The notes under the pieces: generated by a model
Database searches by the model: none
Seen by the model: the letters and a program-made list of their open reading frames with translations, nothing else
What the model was told of the DNA's origin: nothing
Shown: in pieces, positions 52,182-60,795 of the stretch
How positions within the stretch are numbered: the first letter of the stretch is position 1
Layout of the letters: every line of letters begins with the position of its first letter
NCBI RefSeq assembly: GCF_040151475.1
Contig: NZ_JBDKWG010000137.1
Coordinates: 62,001 to 126,000 of the forward strand
From: CAXBNB01 sp040151475
GTDB lineage: Bacteria > Bacteroidota > Bacteroidia > Cytophagales > Cyclobacteriaceae
Length of the DNA: 64,000 nucleotides
Reading direction: 5' to 3'
Position numbers and translations under genes: made by a program

Positions 52182-53114
52182 ATGGAAAAGAAAGGTTTTT
52201 ACTGGTCTGAGGAAAGAGAGCCACACTTTAACAGAAGAAAGGAAATTCTGGAAAAACACCCTGAGGTCAGGGAGCTGTATGGAATTGACAAAGGGTTGAA
52301 GTATAAATCACTGGGGCTGGTAATATTTCAGTTGGTAAGTGCGCCTTTTATAGCTGAATTAGCCTGGTATTGGTATTTATTGATTGCCTATGTAATAGGA
52401 GCATCTGTAAGCCACACTATTTTTCTGGCCATACATGAATTGTCTCACGATTTGGCTTTTAAGAAAAAATCTTACAACAATTGGCTTGCTATCATTACAA
52501 ATATTCCGATCGTTGCACCTTATGCTATTTCGTTCAAAACCTATCACTTAAAGCACCATTGGGAACAAGGTGACGAAAAACATGACACTGACCTGCCTAC
52601 CGAAGCAGAAGCAAATACTTTTAGGGGCAGCATAATGAAACTGCTGTGGGCAACCAACCAGATTCTTTTTTATGCATTCAGACCAATGTTTGTACACAAA
52701 ATAAAGCTTGAAAAATGGCATTATATCAACATCGTTTTTCAACTGATTGCCATTTCAGTTTACACTTATTTTGTTGGCTTTGGTGCGTTGACTTACTTAC
52801 TCGTATCTATATTTATGGCTGGGAGTCTTCATCCTCTGGCAGGTCATTTTATTTCGGAGCACTATGTTTTCAAGGAAGATCAGGAAACTTACAGCTATTA
52901 TGGCCCATTGAATAAGTTTGCCTTGAACGTAGGTTATCACAATGAACACCATGATTTCCCGACTATACCGGGAACGAGATTACCGAAACTAAAAAAAATG
53001 GCACCAGACTTTTACGACCATTTATTTGCCCATAAATCCTGGACAAATGTGATTTATCAATTTATCACAAATCCCAATATAGGATTGCACAGCAGGGTAA
53101 AAAGGAACAGGTAA
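52182..53114 (+). CDS. Sphingolipid delta-4 desaturase-like (DES1-type) membrane desaturase
   Basis: 310 residues, close to eukaryotic DES1 (323). Three histidine boxes are present: H85-ELS-H89, H122-LK-HH126 and H253-NE-HH257. Beyond the boxes it matches DES1 over long stretches: N-terminal 'PHFNRRKEILEKHPEVREL' (DES1 'PHADRRREILAKYPEIKSL'), 'SISFK'-like 'YAISFKTYHLKHH', 'LFYAFRPMF', 'LHPLAGHFISEHYVF' (DES1 'LHPISGHFIAEHYMF'), 'ETYSYYGPLN' and 'NVGYHNEHHDFPTIPG'. DES1 adds the 4,5-trans double bond to dihydroceramide. Four to five membrane helices are expected. In Bacteroidota this suggests a desaturated sphingoid base or a related hydroxylation. A second desaturase follows tail-to-tail 28 bp away. 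Confidence 0.9.
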   Translation: MEKKGFYWSEEREPHFNRRKEILEKHPEVRELYGIDKGLKYKSLGLVIFQLVSAPFIAELAWYWYLLIAYVIGASVSHTIFLAIHELSHDLAFKKKSYNNWLAIITNIPIVAPYAISFKTYHLKHHWEQGDEKHDTDLPTEAEANTFRGSIMKLLWATNQILFYAFRPMFVHKIKLEKWHYINIVFQLIAISVYTYFVGFGALTYLLVSIFMAGSLHPLAGHFISEHYVFKEDQETYSYYGPLNKFALNVGYHNEHHDFPTIPGTRLPKLKKMAPDFYDHLFAHKSWTNVIYQFITNPNIGLHSRVKRNR

Positions 53115-53142
53115 AATTTTGATTCACTAAAAAGACAAAGCA

Positions 53143-54090
53143 TCAAACTTCTGCTCCTAAATGAACAAGGTTTTCATTCTCACTGGTTTGATTGACCCAG
53201 TCTTCATCCTTATCCTGTTCTTTTGGAGGCAGTGAAATAATTTCATTCAAATAATTAATGCGCTTACCAGGATAGATACAAACTTCCCAAAGGTATGCTG
53301 ACAACCAATACCTGTTCAAATTGGGGTGAACATAGGGAGCAAATTCTTTTTCATAAATCTCAGGCAAAAGACTCCAATGCAAAGTAGGTCTGTCATGATG
53401 CAAACCATGATAACCATTATTGAAAGTAAAGAAATTCAAAAAAGGATTCGTGAAATTTCTGGAGTGATTGTAAGGGTGATCTTTGTCACACCCATCGTGC
53501 TGCCAGTAATTGGTACCTACTATCCCCCACTGAGCATAGCCATGAGGTAAAAAAATCAACAGCAAGGCGGCAGGCCAGTTAATCAACAATAGTATAAATT
53601 TGATACCCAGAACTATTCCCAATTCAATTCTGTATTGTATATACCACTTGGGATTAGTTTTTTTCATTTTCTGAGCCCACCGCTTTTCAGCATTCAGAAT
53701 ATCAAACATTGTAATAAAAAAGAACAACACCTGATTTAGGAAATTCCACTTAAACCTCAATTTACTGGTTCTAGATATGTCTTTTAAACCAGCAAGATTC
53801 TGATGATGGCTCAGGTTGTGCCCGGCTACATAGCCACTTACTGAATGTCCATAGGTAAAGGAAAGTACAACCTGAAAAATTTTATTCGCTGTTTTGGATC
53901 TGAATATAGGAGTGTGAATGGTATTGTGGACAATAACTGCGCAAAAGAAAGACCACCAACAAACTCCCAAAACTATGACAGCATTTATATACCAAGGCAT
54001 GATAGGAAAAACCACCCAGGCTATTGTGGTGAAAACAAAGTATAATATTACAAATACCAGTGTCCGTATGTCTGCCTTGTATTTCAACAT
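53143..54090 (-). CDS. Second membrane fatty-acid desaturase
   Basis: 315 residues with hydrophobic segments at about 10-50 and around 155-185. Histidine boxes: H55-NTI-H59, H91-NLS-HH96, and a late 'NGYHGLHHDRPTLHW'. It lacks the DES1-type N-terminal motif, so it belongs to another branch of the desaturase/hydroxylase superfamily; beta-carotene-ketolase- or alkane-type relatives are possible and I cannot choose. It is convergent with the DES1-like gene. The charged tail (about 285-315) is extra. Substrate could be an acyl chain of the same lipid made by the neighbouring genes. Confidence 0.82.
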   Translation of the reverse strand: MLKYKADIRTLVFVILYFVFTTIAWVVFPIMPWYINAVIVLGVCWWSFFCAVIVHNTIHTPIFRSKTANKIFQVVLSFTYGHSVSGYVAGHNLSHHQNLAGLKDISRTSKLRFKWNFLNQVLFFFITMFDILNAEKRWAQKMKKTNPKWYIQYRIELGIVLGIKFILLLINWPAALLLIFLPHGYAQWGIVGTNYWQHDGCDKDHPYNHSRNFTNPFLNFFTFNNGYHGLHHDRPTLHWSLLPEIYEKEFAPYVHPNLNRYWLSAYLWEVCIYPGKRINYLNEIISLPPKEQDKDEDWVNQTSENENLVHLGAEV

Positions 54091-54226
54091 TTTAGGTGAA
54101 CGATTAACAGTTACTACATTCGTCTTAAAGCAAAGTTAAAAATATCAAGTTTAACATTGTCTAGGAATCAATCCTCAAAACTAGTCCAATATCTCGAACA
54201 TAATATCCTTACTTTAGAATTCGAAC

Positions 54227-55399
54227 GTGGTTTTGGCTTTATTTGTACTTCCTTTTATCAAACAATACTTCATTTTGAATCAAAACAGCGTACTGGTTGA
54301 TGCCGAAGCATTCAAGCAAAGACTAGAAGAGACCATCCCTGGAGCCAAAGAGGTAATCTATGTCCAAGCTATGACTTTTGAAGGAGATAAAACAGGCAAA
54401 TGGCTGATCGATTTATTGATTCAATCAACCGCTAGTGATATTCGCTTGTGCATAGATTCTTATTCAAAATTTGTGATTAATGATCATTTTATTTTCAGTC
54501 CAAAATATTTTCTCGACAAAGATTTTAGAACAGAAGTAAAAGAAACAAGATCCCTCTTAAAAAAAGCAAAAGCACATGGCATCAAAGTAAAGGTTACAAA
54601 CCCATTGGGTTTTCTCTTCTTAAAATATCCATTTAGAAATCATAAGAAAATAGTTGTAGTAGATGACATCTCATATCTGGGCGGTATCAATTTCAGTGAG
54701 CACAATTTTCTGTGGCATGACATGATGATAGAAATACATGATGATAAAATCAATGAACAGCTAAGAAATGACATTAATCAGACATTTAATGGAATCAACC
54801 AAAACAAAGCTGTCAACTTAGGTGAATCCCAAGTTTATTTTCTCGATGGGTGGAGAAGTCGAAGTAAATATGATGAAATCTTTTCATCTCTCAAGGAAGC
54901 TCAGAAAAGCATTCATATTTTTTCGCCATATATATCCGATCCGTTGCTCACTTTCATAAAGAACAACATCAATCCAAATGTAGAATTGAATATTATTTCT
55001 CCCAAACAAAACAACAAGTCAATGTTCAAATCATTGCTTCAAAATGAAGTTTTAGAAGGATACTTCAACTTGTGGTTGTATCAAAACAGAATGTCTCACC
55101 TCAAAGCCATTTTAGTAGATAACGAAGTTTTAATAAGTGGCAGTAGTAATTTTGATTTTGTGAGCTACTACTTCGAACAAGAAGTTGTACTTGTCTCAAG
55201 AGATAAAAAAATAGTGTCTGATTTCGAGCGTTATGTCAAAATCCCGGACTTGAAAAACAGCACCCTTCTTTCAATATCAGGGATAAGAAAAAATCGTTCA
55301 ACTCAGTTCAAGTATTTTATTGTGAAAAATTCCTGTCGGATTTTGGCTTTTATTTATAATTCTTTAAAGCATAACAGCAAAGAAACCAATACTATTTAA
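54227..55399 (+). CDS. Phospholipase D/cardiolipin synthase-family protein
   Basis: 390 residues. Two HxKxxxxD (HKD) motifs: H139 in 'NHKKIVVVDDISYLGGIN' and H291 in 'SHLKAILVDNEVLISGSSNFD', so the active site of two half-sites is complete. A short hydrophobic N-terminus (VLALFVLPFI) may anchor it. The frame opens only at 54218, and GTG 54227 is the sole reasonable start. Members either hydrolyse phosphodiesters or transfer phosphatidyl groups (cardiolipin synthase, phosphatidylserine synthase). A CDP-alcohol phosphotransferase follows after 113 bp, supporting a phospholipid or sphingophospholipid head-group role. Confidence 0.85.
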   Translation: MVLALFVLPFIKQYFILNQNSVLVDAEAFKQRLEETIPGAKEVIYVQAMTFEGDKTGKWLIDLLIQSTASDIRLCIDSYSKFVINDHFIFSPKYFLDKDFRTEVKETRSLLKKAKAHGIKVKVTNPLGFLFLKYPFRNHKKIVVVDDISYLGGINFSEHNFLWHDMMIEIHDDKINEQLRNDINQTFNGINQNKAVNLGESQVYFLDGWRSRSKYDEIFSSLKEAQKSIHIFSPYISDPLLTFIKNNINPNVELNIISPKQNNKSMFKSLLQNEVLEGYFNLWLYQNRMSHLKAILVDNEVLISGSSNFDFVSYYFEQEVVLVSRDKKIVSDFERYVKIPDLKNSTLLSISGIRKNRSTQFKYFIVKNSCRILAFIYNSLKHNSKETNTI

Positions 55400-55467
55400 T
55401 ATGTGCATTTTCCAATTCTCACAATGAATTAACTATTGAGTTCAACACAATTAGTATCCTAATTAAA

Positions 55468-55475
55468 TACTTTTG
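55468..55475 (+). promoter_or_regulatory. Possible -7 element for the CDP-alcohol phosphotransferase
   Basis: TACTTTTG fits TANNTTTG and lies 37 nt before the ATG at 55513. No upstream TTTG at about 19-20 nt, so support is partial. Confidence 0.33.
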
Positions 55476-55512
55476 CATCCGGTTAACAATCCCAAGAATT
55501 AAGAAAATACTA

Positions 55513-56448
55513 ATGATTCAAAAACTCCAAAATCATATCAAAAATCACTATGCTGAAGTTCTAACCACTATCAAATTAATGGATATAGAGGAGCGTTTTG
55601 ATCTTGTATTTAGTCGTTTTTTTGGTCTTTATTTTGCTAAATTGGGAGTCAAGCTACGAATGACTCCAACTCAAGTTTCTTTGTGGAGTCTGTTTTTTGG
55701 TATCATCGGAGGTGCGCTATTATACTTCCAAAACATCTGGCAAATCACATTGCTCGGATCATTGCTGATCACTTTTGCCGGCATATTGGATAGTACCGAT
55801 GGACAGCTGGCCCGGATGACAAATCAAGGCACTGAAATGGGGCGCATAATAGATGGTACTATTGATAATTTCGTTTTCCTTTCCTGCTACTTTTTCGGAT
55901 GCACTTACTTTTTCTTTGGAGATATTGGTTGGCCTGTTGTATTGTTAGGATTAAGTGCAGGATTCATTTCGCACACATACAGTTCCGCTATCTATGATTT
56001 CTATAAATGTGATTTTCTGCTTTATGTTGGAGAATTCAAAGATTCAAAAATCCCAACAGTGCAAGAAGTAAAAAACAAAAACTGGGGAAACTCCTTTGTT
56101 CAAAAGATCCTTCATCTAATCTATATTAATTATACTCAGAACCAATACTTACTATACACCCGTTCAGAATCAACCAGGGATTTGTATGAACAAAAAGCGT
56201 TCAATAAAGGGACAAAAAAAGAATTCAAGTCATTGTATCGGGAAAAATTTGGTCCATTGATGTTCTGGTGGGCATTGGTAGGTGGTACCAATACACACCG
56301 CACTTTGATAATGGCATTCAGTATAGCTGGCAGGTTTGATCTGTATTTAATTGTTTGCCTGCTCAAATTGATTCCCCTCTTTGTAATTGTTTTGGCACAA
56401 AAACGCATTGACAAGAAGTTTGCAAAACGCATTGAATCTTTAGATTGA
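55513..56448 (+). CDS. CDP-alcohol phosphotransferase, DIPPS/PI-synthase-like
   Basis: 311 residues with several membrane helices (about 58-90, 118-160, 265-300). The complete CDP-alcohol phosphotransferase signature is present: D93-x2-D96-G97-x2-A100-R101-x8-G110-x3-D114-x3-D118. These enzymes move a phosphoalcohol from a CDP-alcohol to another hydroxyl. The N-terminal 45 residues form a soluble helix. The gene directly downstream resembles inositol-1-phosphate cytidylyltransferase, which in archaea is fused to a CDP-alcohol phosphotransferase using CDP-inositol. So the donor here may be CDP-inositol and the acceptor a lipid such as ceramide (inference). Confidence 0.88.
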   Translation: MIQKLQNHIKNHYAEVLTTIKLMDIEERFDLVFSRFFGLYFAKLGVKLRMTPTQVSLWSLFFGIIGGALLYFQNIWQITLLGSLLITFAGILDSTDGQLARMTNQGTEMGRIIDGTIDNFVFLSCYFFGCTYFFFGDIGWPVVLLGLSAGFISHTYSSAIYDFYKCDFLLYVGEFKDSKIPTVQEVKNKNWGNSFVQKILHLIYINYTQNQYLLYTRSESTRDLYEQKAFNKGTKKEFKSLYREKFGPLMFWWALVGGTNTHRTLIMAFSIAGRFDLYLIVCLLKLIPLFVIVLAQKRIDKKFAKRIESLD

Positions 56449-56514
56449 AAACCCATGGACTTGGTGTGTTGAGGCTTAATTGATTAACATTGCAAAAAAC
56501 AATTGATCCTAATT

Positions 56515-57252
56515 ATGGTATGTATCATTCTGGCTGCAGGTAAAAACATAAGACTCGACAATGGCATACCAAAATCCCTCTCTATAGTAGGAAATGAAAC
56601 TTTGCTTGAAAGGCACATCAACCTTTTTCAAAAAATAGGTGTTACTAAATTTTGCATAGTTGTCGGATACAGAAACGACATGCTGGAGGAGTATATTTCA
56701 AATCTAACTTTATCTTCTGACATTGACATTCAGGTGGTTTACAATAAAGACTATTCCTTGCAAAATGGTCATTCATTGCTATGTGCCGCTGATTTTGCAG
56801 AATCAGTCAAATGTGAAGAATTTTTCTTTACAATGGCAGATCACTACTTTGATTTTACCTTGCTCCAAAAAGTAAAAACTGAACTGACCTTTTCCAATGA
56901 TGAATTGAAACTGGTGGTAGATGCGCCAGGCGATCACAACAGGCATATAGATCTGGAAGATGTAACCAAAGTAAAATCTGAAGAAGGTTTTATTTCCAAT
57001 ATTGGAAAAGAAATAACCGACTACAACTATTTTGACACTGGTCTTTTTTATGCTAAAAAGAGTGTTTTTTCTCACTTGAAAACAAATATCCTTCAACAAA
57101 AAGGATCGATATCTGATTTAGTACAATTTTTATCTCAAAACAAAAAGTCTTCGATAATTGACCTTACAGGTCATTATTGGAATGATATTGATACACATGA
57201 AGACTTATCTCAAACAAGAAAAGACCTGTTGATAGAAGTTGTCAATCAGTGA
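56515..57252 (+). CDS. Sugar/inositol-phosphate nucleotidyltransferase, IPCT-like
   Basis: 245 residues from ATG 56515; a TTG at 56503 would add four residues. The pyrophosphorylase start 'IILAAGKNIRLDNGIPKSL' binds the nucleotide. 'NGHSLLCAADF', 'FFTMADHYFDFTLLQKV', 'NIGKEITDYNYFDTGLFYAKKSVFSHL' in segments and 'WNDIDTHEDLSQTR' follow the same order as archaeal CTP:inositol-1-phosphate cytidylyltransferase (IPCT), including the 'DHVY'-type metal site and 'MDVDTKED'-type end. I read it as IPCT-like, making CDP-inositol or another CDP-polyol. It starts 66 bp after the CDP-alcohol phosphotransferase stop. Confidence 0.82.
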   Translation: MVCIILAAGKNIRLDNGIPKSLSIVGNETLLERHINLFQKIGVTKFCIVVGYRNDMLEEYISNLTLSSDIDIQVVYNKDYSLQNGHSLLCAADFAESVKCEEFFFTMADHYFDFTLLQKVKTELTFSNDELKLVVDAPGDHNRHIDLEDVTKVKSEEGFISNIGKEITDYNYFDTGLFYAKKSVFSHLKTNILQQKGSISDLVQFLSQNKKSSIIDLTGHYWNDIDTHEDLSQTRKDLLIEVVNQ

Positions 57253-57292
57253 AGCGTTAAATTTGAATCTGTATATCTTTTGAGCGAATACT

Positions 57293-57928
57293 ATGGCAAA
57301 TGATGCAAATATGCATATCGCAGTTTCTGGTAATATTGGTGCCGGAAAAACAACGCTTACCGAAATGCTGGCAAAGCACTACCGTTGGCAGCCAGAATTT
57401 GAAGATGTAGAGGACAATCCATACCTGACAGATTTTTACAACGACATGCACAAGTGGTGCTTTCATTTGCAGGTCTATTTTCTCAATAGTCGATTTGAAC
57501 AAATAAATAAGGTAAGATCCGGAGGTAAGACTGTGATCCAGGACAGAACAATCTATGAAGATGCTCATATTTTTGCCAAAAGCTTATACAAACAGGGTTA
57601 TTTCAAAGAACGAGATTATCAAAATTACAGAACACTGTTTGACTCCATGATTAAGTTTATCAAAGCACCTGACTTACTCATTTATTTGAAGGCTGACATT
57701 GGCAAACTGGTGCACAATATTGAATTGAGGGGCCGGGATTATGAAAATGCCATACGAATAGACTACCTCAAAGGACTCAATGAACATTATCAGGATTGGG
57801 TAGCAAATTATAAAGAAGGAAAACTCCTGATTATTGATGTCAACGATATGGATTTTGTGAACAATCAGGAAGATTTTTCAAGCATAGTCTCGCGAATTGA
57901 TGTGGAGATATATGGCCTTTTCAGCTAA
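57293..57928 (+). CDS. Deoxynucleoside kinase
   Basis: 211 residues. P-loop 'GNIGAGKT' at 13-20, the 'DRTIYED' substrate-binding segment near 84, and the lid region 'ELRGRDYENAI' identify the deoxyadenosine/deoxyguanosine kinase family. It phosphorylates salvaged deoxynucleosides in the cytoplasm. Length is normal. It starts 40 bp after the IPCT-like gene. A TTTG at 57262 and TATCTTTTG at 57274 sit at nearly promoter-like spacing, so it may have its own start of transcription. Function is unrelated to the lipid genes as far as the sequence shows. Confidence 0.92.
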   Translation: MANDANMHIAVSGNIGAGKTTLTEMLAKHYRWQPEFEDVEDNPYLTDFYNDMHKWCFHLQVYFLNSRFEQINKVRSGGKTVIQDRTIYEDAHIFAKSLYKQGYFKERDYQNYRTLFDSMIKFIKAPDLLIYLKADIGKLVHNIELRGRDYENAIRIDYLKGLNEHYQDWVANYKEGKLLIIDVNDMDFVNNQEDFSSIVSRIDVEIYGLFS

Positions 57929-58056
57929 TAGCGAGACCATCCAAAACACCCTGTCACCAACCAAAATCTAATCTCGCCAAACAGGATGGAACTATTGAAT
58001 CTTTGGCCAGACAATTATAAATTGCACAATATTCGAAACATTCTAACTCCATAAAA

Positions 58057-60078
58057 ATGATTAAACAATTTATTCTCTACTTACTTCTGATAACCGTACT
58101 GGTTTCATGTACTCCAAAAGAAGGAATCAAACAGGATGTTGCAAAAGCAGAAAACTTTCAGTACCTGAGTGAACAGTTTGCAGATTTAAAGATAATCAGG
58201 TATCAAATTCCTGGATTTGACAAGCTCACCACCAATCAAAAGAAATTGGTCTATTTCCTCACTCAGGCAGGTCTGTCTGGCAGAGACATTATTTACGACC
58301 AAAACTACCGACACAATCTTTCAATCCGTACCGCATTAGAAAGCATTATAAAGAATTATTCCGGTGACAAATCCTCTGAAGACTGGAAACAATTTATGGT
58401 TTATACCAAAAGGGTTTGGTTTTCAAACGGCATACATCACCACTATGGCATGGAAAAAATCATGCCTGAATTCAATCAGACTTTTTTCGAACAATTACTA
58501 AAAGATACTAATACATCCCTTGACAAGGAGGTAGTAAATATAATTTTTGATCCTTCCACAGATGTTAAAAAAGTAAACCTTGATCCTGGTAAAGGACTGT
58601 TACTTGGATCTGCAACTAATTTCTATGACTCAGACATTACAGCCAAAGAGGTAGATACATTTTATGCATCAAAAACGGATAACAATAAAGAAGAACCAAT
58701 ATCTTATGGTTTAAATTCAAAATTAGTCAGAGATGAAAATGGCAACCTAAAAGAAGAAGTATGGAAAGCAGATGGAATGTATGGCCCGGCTATAAAAGAA
58801 ATTATAAAATGGCTCGAAAAAGCTACAGAAGTAGCTGAAAACGATCAACAGAAAAAAGGACTACAGTTATTAATTGAGTATTACAAAACCGGAGACTTAA
58901 AGATTTGGGATGATTACAATATCGTGTGGGCAAGTGCTACCGAAGGTGATATTGACTACATCAACGGGTTTGTTGAAGTATATAACGATCCTAAAAGTTA
59001 CCGTGGGTCTTATGAATCCATTGTTGAAATCAAGGATTTTGAATCTTCTGCGAGAATGGCCAAACTGGAACAAAATGTCCAGTGGTTTGAGGACAATTCT
59101 CCTATCATGGATGAGCATAAAAAGAAAAATGTAACTGGTGTGAGCTATAAAGTGGTAAATGTAGCAAGTGAATCGGGAGATGCATCACCAAATTCTCCCA
59201 TAGGAGTAAATTTGCCAAATGCCAATTGGATCAGGGCAAAGCATGGATCTAAATCAGTAAGCCTGGGAAATATCTCAGATGCCTATGACAAAGCAGGAAG
59301 TGGAGGCCTTCTAAAAGAACTGGCCTACAGTCCTGAAGAAATCGAAAGAGCCAGAAAATATGGAGAGATAGGAGACAAAATGCATACTGCCTTGCACGAA
59401 GTGGTAGGTCATGCTTCAGGTCGAATTAACTCTGGCGTTGGTACACCTAAAGAAACTTTGAAAAACTATAGCTCAGCACTGGAAGAAGGCAGAGCAGATT
59501 TAGTAGCTCTTTATTATTTGATGGATCCAAAATTAGTAGAACTTGGCTTGCTGGAAAATCTCGAGGCAGGTAAAGAAGAATATGATGGATATATCAGAAA
59601 TGGAATGATGGCGCAACTAAGAAGGCTAAAGCTAGGGGATGACATAGAAGAGGCTCACATGAGAAACAGACAAATGATAGCGTCATGGGCTTATGAAAGA
59701 GGGCAGCCTGATAATGTGATAGAGAAAAAAACAAGAGACGGAAAAACATATTTTGTAATTAATGACTACAACAAACTACGTACGCTTTTTGGTCAACTAC
59801 TCAGGGAAGTACAGCGAATAAAATCAGAAGGAGACTTTGAAGCAGGAAGAGACCTGATAGAAGGCTATGGGGTAAAGGTGGATCCAGAAATTCATCGTGA
59901 AATATTGGATCGGTCTAAAAATCTGAATTCTGCACCTTATGGTGGCTTTATCAACCCTGTACTAGAACCTGTGACAGATAGTAATGGAGAAATAACCGAC
60001 ATAGTAGTAAAATACCCAGCTGATTTCACCCAACAAATGTTGGAATATGGTGAAAAGTATTCTTTTCTAACTAATTAA
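58057..60078 (+). CDS. Dipeptidyl-peptidase III-family (M49) zinc peptidase, lipoprotein
   Basis: 673 residues with a lipobox (LVSC18). The M49 zinc motif HExxGH is H447-E-V-V-G-H452, and the third ligand region is 'ALEEGRADLVALYYL' (E476/E477). Length matches Bacteroidota DPP III (about 675). Family enzymes cut dipeptides from the N-terminus of 4-10-residue peptides; bacterial homologues are often annotated with unreliable names. The lipid anchor places it in the envelope, probably for peptide nutrition. Independently terminated by a hairpin at 60095. Confidence 0.92.
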   Translation: MIKQFILYLLLITVLVSCTPKEGIKQDVAKAENFQYLSEQFADLKIIRYQIPGFDKLTTNQKKLVYFLTQAGLSGRDIIYDQNYRHNLSIRTALESIIKNYSGDKSSEDWKQFMVYTKRVWFSNGIHHHYGMEKIMPEFNQTFFEQLLKDTNTSLDKEVVNIIFDPSTDVKKVNLDPGKGLLLGSATNFYDSDITAKEVDTFYASKTDNNKEEPISYGLNSKLVRDENGNLKEEVWKADGMYGPAIKEIIKWLEKATEVAENDQQKKGLQLLIEYYKTGDLKIWDDYNIVWASATEGDIDYINGFVEVYNDPKSYRGSYESIVEIKDFESSARMAKLEQNVQWFEDNSPIMDEHKKKNVTGVSYKVVNVASESGDASPNSPIGVNLPNANWIRAKHGSKSVSLGNISDAYDKAGSGGLLKELAYSPEEIERARKYGEIGDKMHTALHEVVGHASGRINSGVGTPKETLKNYSSALEEGRADLVALYYLMDPKLVELGLLENLEAGKEEYDGYIRNGMMAQLRRLKLGDDIEEAHMRNRQMIASWAYERGQPDNVIEKKTRDGKTYFVINDYNKLRTLFGQLLREVQRIKSEGDFEAGRDLIEGYGVKVDPEIHREILDRSKNLNSAPYGGFINPVLEPVTDSNGEITDIVVKYPADFTQQMLEYGEKYSFLTN

Positions 60079-60094
60079 GAAATGAAATTGTAGG

Positions 60095-60129
60095 AGAAGG
60101 CTTCTCTCAACATGAGTAGCCTTCTTTTT
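60095..60129 (+). terminator. Terminator after the DPP III gene
   Basis: AGAAGGCT at 60095-60102 pairs with 60118-60125, with an internal CTC/GAG pair in the loop, followed by a T-run to 60129. Confidence 0.75.
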
Positions 60130-60194
60130 ATTCAAACAAAATTTAGAACACACCGCATTTTGAGAAGACAACTTTTTAGTTAACTTGTCATTGA

Positions 60195-60788
60195 ATGGAA
60201 GAAAAGAAACATCAAATTTTAGAAGCATCTAAAAACCTTTTCAGCAGACTGGGTTATAATAAAACCAGTGTGGATGACATTTCTCAAGCGGTGGGAATGA
60301 AGAAGTCATCCCTTTATTATTATTTCAAAAACAAGGAAGACATGTTTATGTGTTCCTTCAAAGACGAATGGGAAAGGCAGTTTAAAATTTTTGCAGAAGA
60401 GGCAAACAAAAACGACAATCCTGTTGACAAAATAATTGGTTACATCATTCAGTCACTCAACTACTATGAGCATGTGGTGATGCATCTCAAAATTCCTGTA
60501 AACGTACTGATCGAAACACGCAATCTGTTCAGGGAATTTATGAATCATATCAATGAGGGAAGAATCGGATTTTATCAAAATTGTATTCAGGAAGGGATCA
60601 ACTCCGGTCAGTTTAAAGAATGTGATACCCGCAAAGTCGCAGAAAGCATATTCACAGTGAAATTTGCCATCCAGTACGATTCATTCAATATGTTTATGCA
60701 TACCTACCCTACCAAGGAAGATTGGACTATCATCAGCGACAATGTACTTTTTGCGATTAGGTTGATTTTGGATGGACTGAAGAAATAA
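60195..60788 (+). CDS. TetR-family transcriptional regulator
   Basis: 197 residues. N-terminal helix-turn-helix 'ILEASKNLFSRLGYNKTSVDDISQAVGMKKSSLYYYFKNKEDMF' in segments (residues 9-52) is a textbook TetR DNA-binding domain; the remainder is a helical ligand-binding domain that I cannot assign. It is convergent with the D-lactate dehydrogenase-like gene (7 bp apart), so it is not obviously its repressor. In Bacteroidota, TetR genes of this sequence type often control lipid or efflux genes; that is not shown here. Confidence 0.92.
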   Translation: MEEKKHQILEASKNLFSRLGYNKTSVDDISQAVGMKKSSLYYYFKNKEDMFMCSFKDEWERQFKIFAEEANKNDNPVDKIIGYIIQSLNYYEHVVMHLKIPVNVLIETRNLFREFMNHINEGRIGFYQNCIQEGINSGQFKECDTRKVAESIFTVKFAIQYDSFNMFMHTYPTKEDWTIISDNVLFAIRLILDGLKK

Positions 60789-60795
60789 CCACTTA

